The notes under the pieces are model-generated. The model saw only the letters and a program-made list of their open reading frames with translations. It was not told where the DNA came from and did not search any database. A DNA stretch of 64,000 nt, from assembly GCF_036588685.1 (NCBI RefSeq), contig NC_086374.1, positions 24,916,886 to 24,980,885 on the forward strand, given 5' to 3'. This DNA is from Mytilus trossulus. Lineage: Eukaryota > Mollusca > Bivalvia > Mytilida > Mytilidae. A program made the position numbers and the translations under genes. Positions 60,560 through 64,000 of this stretch are shown piece after piece. Positions within the stretch are counted from its first letter, which is position 1, and the number at the start of each line of letters is the position of its first letter.

Positions 60560-61275
60560 GGTATCGGGACCGTTCGCCCTAGTAACATGTTCGCCCTGGG
60601 TCCGTTTGCCCTGAGTTCGTTCGTCCTTAGAGTCCGTTCGCCCTACTAAAAAATATTAATATTCAGGGCATTGATGTTGAATAAACTTAATGAGATATAT
60701 TTCTATGGTATATATTCTTGAAATTTATGGAAACATGGAAATATCTAAAAGTTTATGGCTTGTTAAGGATCATTAATTTATTGTTTTATGACAAAATAAT
60801 TCGGATCACTGCTTATTGTGATACTTGTCTTTTGATGGATTTATAATATAAAAAACAAATTTGTTTTGATAATATATTCAGCTTGAAATTAATTTAAAAA
60901 AAAATGTACGAACTGTAAAACGGATTTACAAGTTCATTCATTAAAATACTCTGAGACTAGTCTAAGTTATACAACATACATTAGTGAATGACTGAATACA
61001 ATTATTTTGTTAACAAATATCAACAAAGATAAATACATTGTATTCCAGTATTCTACTGCAATTAAAGGGAAAATAATGAAATTGATTGCGGCAATATCAA
61101 TATTCGGTGATTTTTTCAACAAACTTCAACATATTTTATTCAAATACTTAAAATTATGCCACTAGACAACAATTAGTAAAAAATAAAAATCAGAGCGAAT
61201 GGACCCTGGGCGAACAGGTATCAGGGCGAACAGGTACTAGGGCGAACGTGAATTAGGGCGTACGGACCCGGATTC
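60560..61275. mobile_element. 716-bp fold-back element with iterated GTTCGCCCT ends and 9-bp target duplication
   Basis: The left end starts GGTATCGGGACCGTTCGCCC and carries five GTTCGCCCT-like motifs by 60645. The right end, reversed, starts GAATCCGGGTCCGTACGCCC and also carries five. The direct repeat AATTGAGTT flanks it at 60551-60559 and 61276-61284. A 9-bp duplication with long, iterated inverted ends suits a non-autonomous Mutator-like fold-back element. The interior is AT-rich without a gene. It separates the start of the dipeptidase gene from the torsin promoter region. Confidence 0.75.
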
Positions 61276-61301
61276 AATTGAGTTACGCCCCCTTTAGTGA
61301 A

Positions 61302-61340
61302 ACTTCCGCTTTCACTTTCACTTAACTACGGCGGGAACAA
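61302..61340 (-). promoter_or_regulatory. ISRE-like (GAAANN) tract with ETS/E2F-like sites
   Basis: On the minus strand the sequence reads AAGTGAAAGTGAAAGCGGAA. It holds tandem GAAAGT, GAAAGC and GGAAGT hexamers as in interferon-regulatory-factor binding elements, and GCGGAAGT resembles an ETS core. On the plus strand GGCGGGAA lies at about 61330-61337, an E2F-like core. It is placed between two divergent genes, about 0.8 kb from the aad ATG and 1.1 kb from the torsin coding exon. Function is inferred from motif shape and position only. Confidence 0.4.
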
Positions 61341-62444
61341 ACTACCAGTCTATAATTTGGTGGTATTAATTAGGTATTTACTGGCATTAGAAAACTAAAT
61401 CTTCACAATTTATAGTTTCATTTGTTACCAGTGATACGATGGAGAAAAAAAACCTCGGGGTTGTGTGTACATAACACGTTTACAAATATCTATTTGCCCA
61501 TATGTTTATCTGGGCCTGAGACTGAGGATTCACTGAGCCACAGACATGGTTTCTATCCATGGAAAGGTCGACTATCCTTACCTTCGGTACCCATGGATAG
61601 AAACAAATTCCTGTGGTCTGATCTGAGCAATTAATAAAAAATTCACATACTTTGATATTAAAATGAATGATACAAGAGGGGTGATAGGAGGGGTCCTTAG
61701 TCCTATATACACATATGACCCCAGGGGCATTATTTACGATTTCTATTTGCGAAGGATTATATAATTATAGGACTACAGTGCCATGTGACAACAGTTCGTT
61801 TTCAGAATACAACTTATCCCTATTTGTCCATGATATTACAGGACATCACAAAAGTTCCCGTAATTTTGACATCATAGTAGTAAATAACTGACCACAGGCA
61901 CTTATTGAAATCTATGGGAACACTGACTATATTGTTAACCTTCCCATTGATAGAAACAAATGTTTGGGCTTTATCATAGTAAATTATGTCTGCAGACAAG
62001 GTTACTATGAAGTATTGTCCGAAAGATAGTTACCTATGAAAAACACCTTCTTGCCATTACCGCTTGACCAGAGAATCTGTCCTGCTTGAATTTTTGATGT
62101 CCTACAACAATCACTTTTTTATTGTGCGTCAGATGTTTTCTATTACAATGTCAGTATTTTACAGGAACTTGTGTGATGATCAGTAATGGTGGACAAATAG
62201 TGATAAGGTGTCCACAGATGTCAAAAAGTGTCCTTCAAACAAGAAAACTAACTGCCTGATAATGATTTATGTACAACACAACAAAAGCAAACAACAATTA
62301 CTTGATCCTGACTTTGTTCATTTGAAATGGTAGCATTGTCCATATTGTTAAATTGTCCCTGTTTAAAAGAATAAGTCTTAACTGTCTAATTTAAATATAT
62401 TAATACAAAAAAGATGTTATATTCTGTATTGTATTTTGTTCCAG
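61341..62444. other. torsin 5' region, probably a 5' UTR exon and intron
   Basis: The sequence TTTTGTTCCAG at 62434-62444, just before the torsin ATG, is a good splice acceptor, so at least one non-coding upstream exon is likely in this interval. Its donor could not be fixed. The frame at 61422-61634 has no support. Confidence 0.4.
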
Positions 62445-62448
62445 GAAA

Positions 62449-63807
62449 ATGGATGAAGAACCTATGGAGATGTCTCCTGATGGAAACAGAAATAGAAGCT
62501 ACTACCAAGGATTCCATGACAACAGTAATTCTGATATGGATGTGGATACATCCCATGACAGATCATATCCTGCACCTTATGTTAATAACTTTTCATTCCA
62601 TAATATGAGTGCTACTATAGCAACCTCATCTCCATTTAAAAGTGAGTCTAAGTATTTTCAACAGACAGGAGAGTCAGTAAAGCCATTAGGAATGAGACCA
62701 CTAATAGCATCAAAAAAGAATCAAGAAGAAAAAATAAGCAATTTACACAAAGATGAAAATTTGAACACTCTTCTATCAGAATCAAATAAACATATGAAAT
62801 CATCTTTAGAGAAAAAGAAATCTAGATCTAAGAGTAAAGAAATGTCTCCAAGGGAAAAACGTGTAAACCGACGAAAATCAGGAAATCAGTACGATGTACG
62901 AAGAAAGTTTTATGGATGGTTGTTCCTGGCTGTTTTATTTGCACTTCTTTCAACATTCATAGTAATCCATCAGAAATGTCATATACATATGGATGTAGAT
63001 AAATTTGAACATGTTTTTGATGAAAATGTATTTGGTCAGCATATTGCAAAACATGCTTTGACAACAACACTTAGAAATATTTCTGTACGAATGCAGAATG
63101 ACACGAAATTGTCAACCAATCCTCTTGTTTTTTCTTTTCATGGTTGGACTGGTGTTGGCAAAAATTTTGTGACCAAACAGTTGCTGTATGGCTTTGATAA
63201 TGCTAGAGTGACAACTTTCCTTATTCCTCTTCATTTTCCACATAAATCGCAAGACGAGGAATATAAAATAAATATTCAAAAATGGGTGAAAGGAAACATA
63301 ACTTTGTGTTATGTTAATATGTTTGTTTTTGATGAAATGGACAAAGCAACACCTGGTCTTCTAGAGGGACTGCTATCTGTCATGAAAGATATAGAGAGAA
63401 TTGAAATGGAAAAAACATGGATTATATTTTTATTCCTAAGCAATTCAAGAGGTCATCAAATTAATAATTACCTTTTTACGGAAATGAAATCTGGGAAGGA
63501 TAGAAATGATATCACCTTTGAGGAAATTCTTCCTGTTTTAACTAATCTTGATTCCAGTGATGAGTGGTATAAAGACTTTAATCAGCAGGGTTTGATTCAT
63601 ACATTTGTACCTTTTCTTCCACTTAATAAATATCATGTGCACCAGTGCATTGAAAAAGATATAATTAAGAAGGGGAGCCAACCTACCACAGAATTAATAA
63701 ACAGTATCTCAGAAGAAATGCATTATATTCAGCCAGTTGCAGATCATGTTCCCTACTCTTTAACAGGATGTAAAAGGGTTTCAGACAAAGTGGATATTCA
63801 CATATAA
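62449..63807 (+). CDS. torsin-family AAA+ ATPase, torsin-4A-like, single coding exon
   Basis: 452 residues. Residues 1-150 are a hydrophilic, Ser/Lys/Arg-rich extension (KKKSRSKSK near 122-130). Then comes one membrane span, about 155-174 (FYGWLFLAVLFALLSTFIVI), positively charged on its N-terminal side, so the ATPase domain should face the ER or nuclear-envelope lumen. The domain opens FGQHIAKHAL (195-204). The Walker A is GWTGVGKN (232-239), the torsin form ending in Asn. The Walker B is MFVFDEMDK (291-299), sensor 1 is FLFLSN (327-332), and the sensor 2 region holds the torsin GCK motif (440-442). NXS/T sequons lie at 210, 217 and 283. The extension, the membrane span and the single coding exon resemble torsin-4A more than torsin-1/2/3. 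Torsins act with luminal-domain cofactors (LAP1/LULL1 type). The ATG at 62449 follows a splice acceptor directly. Confidence 0.9.
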   Translation: MDEEPMEMSPDGNRNRSYYQGFHDNSNSDMDVDTSHDRSYPAPYVNNFSFHNMSATIATSSPFKSESKYFQQTGESVKPLGMRPLIASKKNQEEKISNLHKDENLNTLLSESNKHMKSSLEKKKSRSKSKEMSPREKRVNRRKSGNQYDVRRKFYGWLFLAVLFALLSTFIVIHQKCHIHMDVDKFEHVFDENVFGQHIAKHALTTTLRNISVRMQNDTKLSTNPLVFSFHGWTGVGKNFVTKQLLYGFDNARVTTFLIPLHFPHKSQDEEYKINIQKWVKGNITLCYVNMFVFDEMDKATPGLLEGLLSVMKDIERIEMEKTWIIFLFLSNSRGHQINNYLFTEMKSGKDRNDITFEEILPVLTNLDSSDEWYKDFNQQGLIHTFVPFLPLNKYHVHQCIEKDIIKKGSQPTTELINSISEEMHYIQPVADHVPYSLTGCKRVSDKVDIHI

Positions 63808-63858
63808 TAATGTTACATATTTAAATTTCTGTGATACACAATTTTTTCATATCTGTTT

Positions 63859-63864
63859 ATTAAA
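63859..63864 (+). terminator. ATTAAA poly(A) signal of the torsin gene
   Basis: A common variant signal 51 bases after the stop. The window then ends in AT-rich sequence with what looks like the edge of an R1-type repeat (ATGAGACAACCATC near 63961). Confidence 0.55.
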
Positions 63865-64000
63865 CATGATTCATTTGTTTGCATGTGAAATTTATGCTTA
63901 ACACTAAGGAGAAGTTGGATGTTTTGTTTGATTGTAATATAAGCAACAGATGGAAAAAAAATGAGACAACCATCAACAGAGTTTAAATGACGTGAATGTA

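Overview
This is AT-rich eukaryotic DNA with split genes, GT/AG introns and a dense load of dispersed repeats. The repeat families are ones I recognise from marine mussels and related bivalves (for example the family carrying CGAAACGCGCGTCTGGCG and the one carrying GCCAATGAGACAACTCTCC). A Mytilus-like bivalve nuclear contig is the best guess. That rests on memory of repeat families, not on a search. There are no bacterial operons, CRISPR arrays or phage genes. Almost every long open frame is either a repeat or chance; the real genes show up through splice sites and reading phase.

Right part (52-64 kb): two recognisable genes in divergent orientation. On the minus strand is a complete eight-exon alpha-aspartyl dipeptidase (peptidase E, family S51) at 52341-60498. 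Every intron is GT/AG, all phases agree and the product is 241 residues. On the plus strand is a torsin-type AAA+ ATPase (62449-63807, 452 residues) in a single coding exon, with a long N-terminal extension and one membrane segment, most like torsin-4A. Between them lie a 716-bp fold-back element with iterated GTTCGCCCT motifs at both ends and a 9-bp target duplication, then a short block resembling an interferon-stimulated response element plus ETS/E2F-like sites.

Left and middle parts (3.5-47 kb): a large, old tandem segmental duplication. Block A (about 3.6-18.3 kb) and block B (about 36.7-46.9 kb) align in the same order and orientation, broken by later repeat insertions. Each block carries a minus-strand gene with a signal-peptide exon and a cysteine-bearing ectodomain exon (gene A 3923-5302, gene B 35049-39475). 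I do not recognise the family. Gene B continues, in frame, into a third exon. That exon is phase-compatible with a transmembrane exon at 23614-23736, so gene B may be a single-pass receptor-like protein spanning about 16-19 kb.

The remainder is mobile and repetitive DNA. It includes a tRNA-derived SINE head, a palindromic MITE, decayed reverse-transcriptase elements of two kinds, and a LINE relic with substituted catalytic residues. It also holds a 94-bp satellite array, a related roughly 91-bp array in inverted orientation 5 kb away, an element bounded by clusters of the palindrome ACCATACGCGTATGGT, a TTAA-flanked element and a composite repeat seen three times in the same arrangement.
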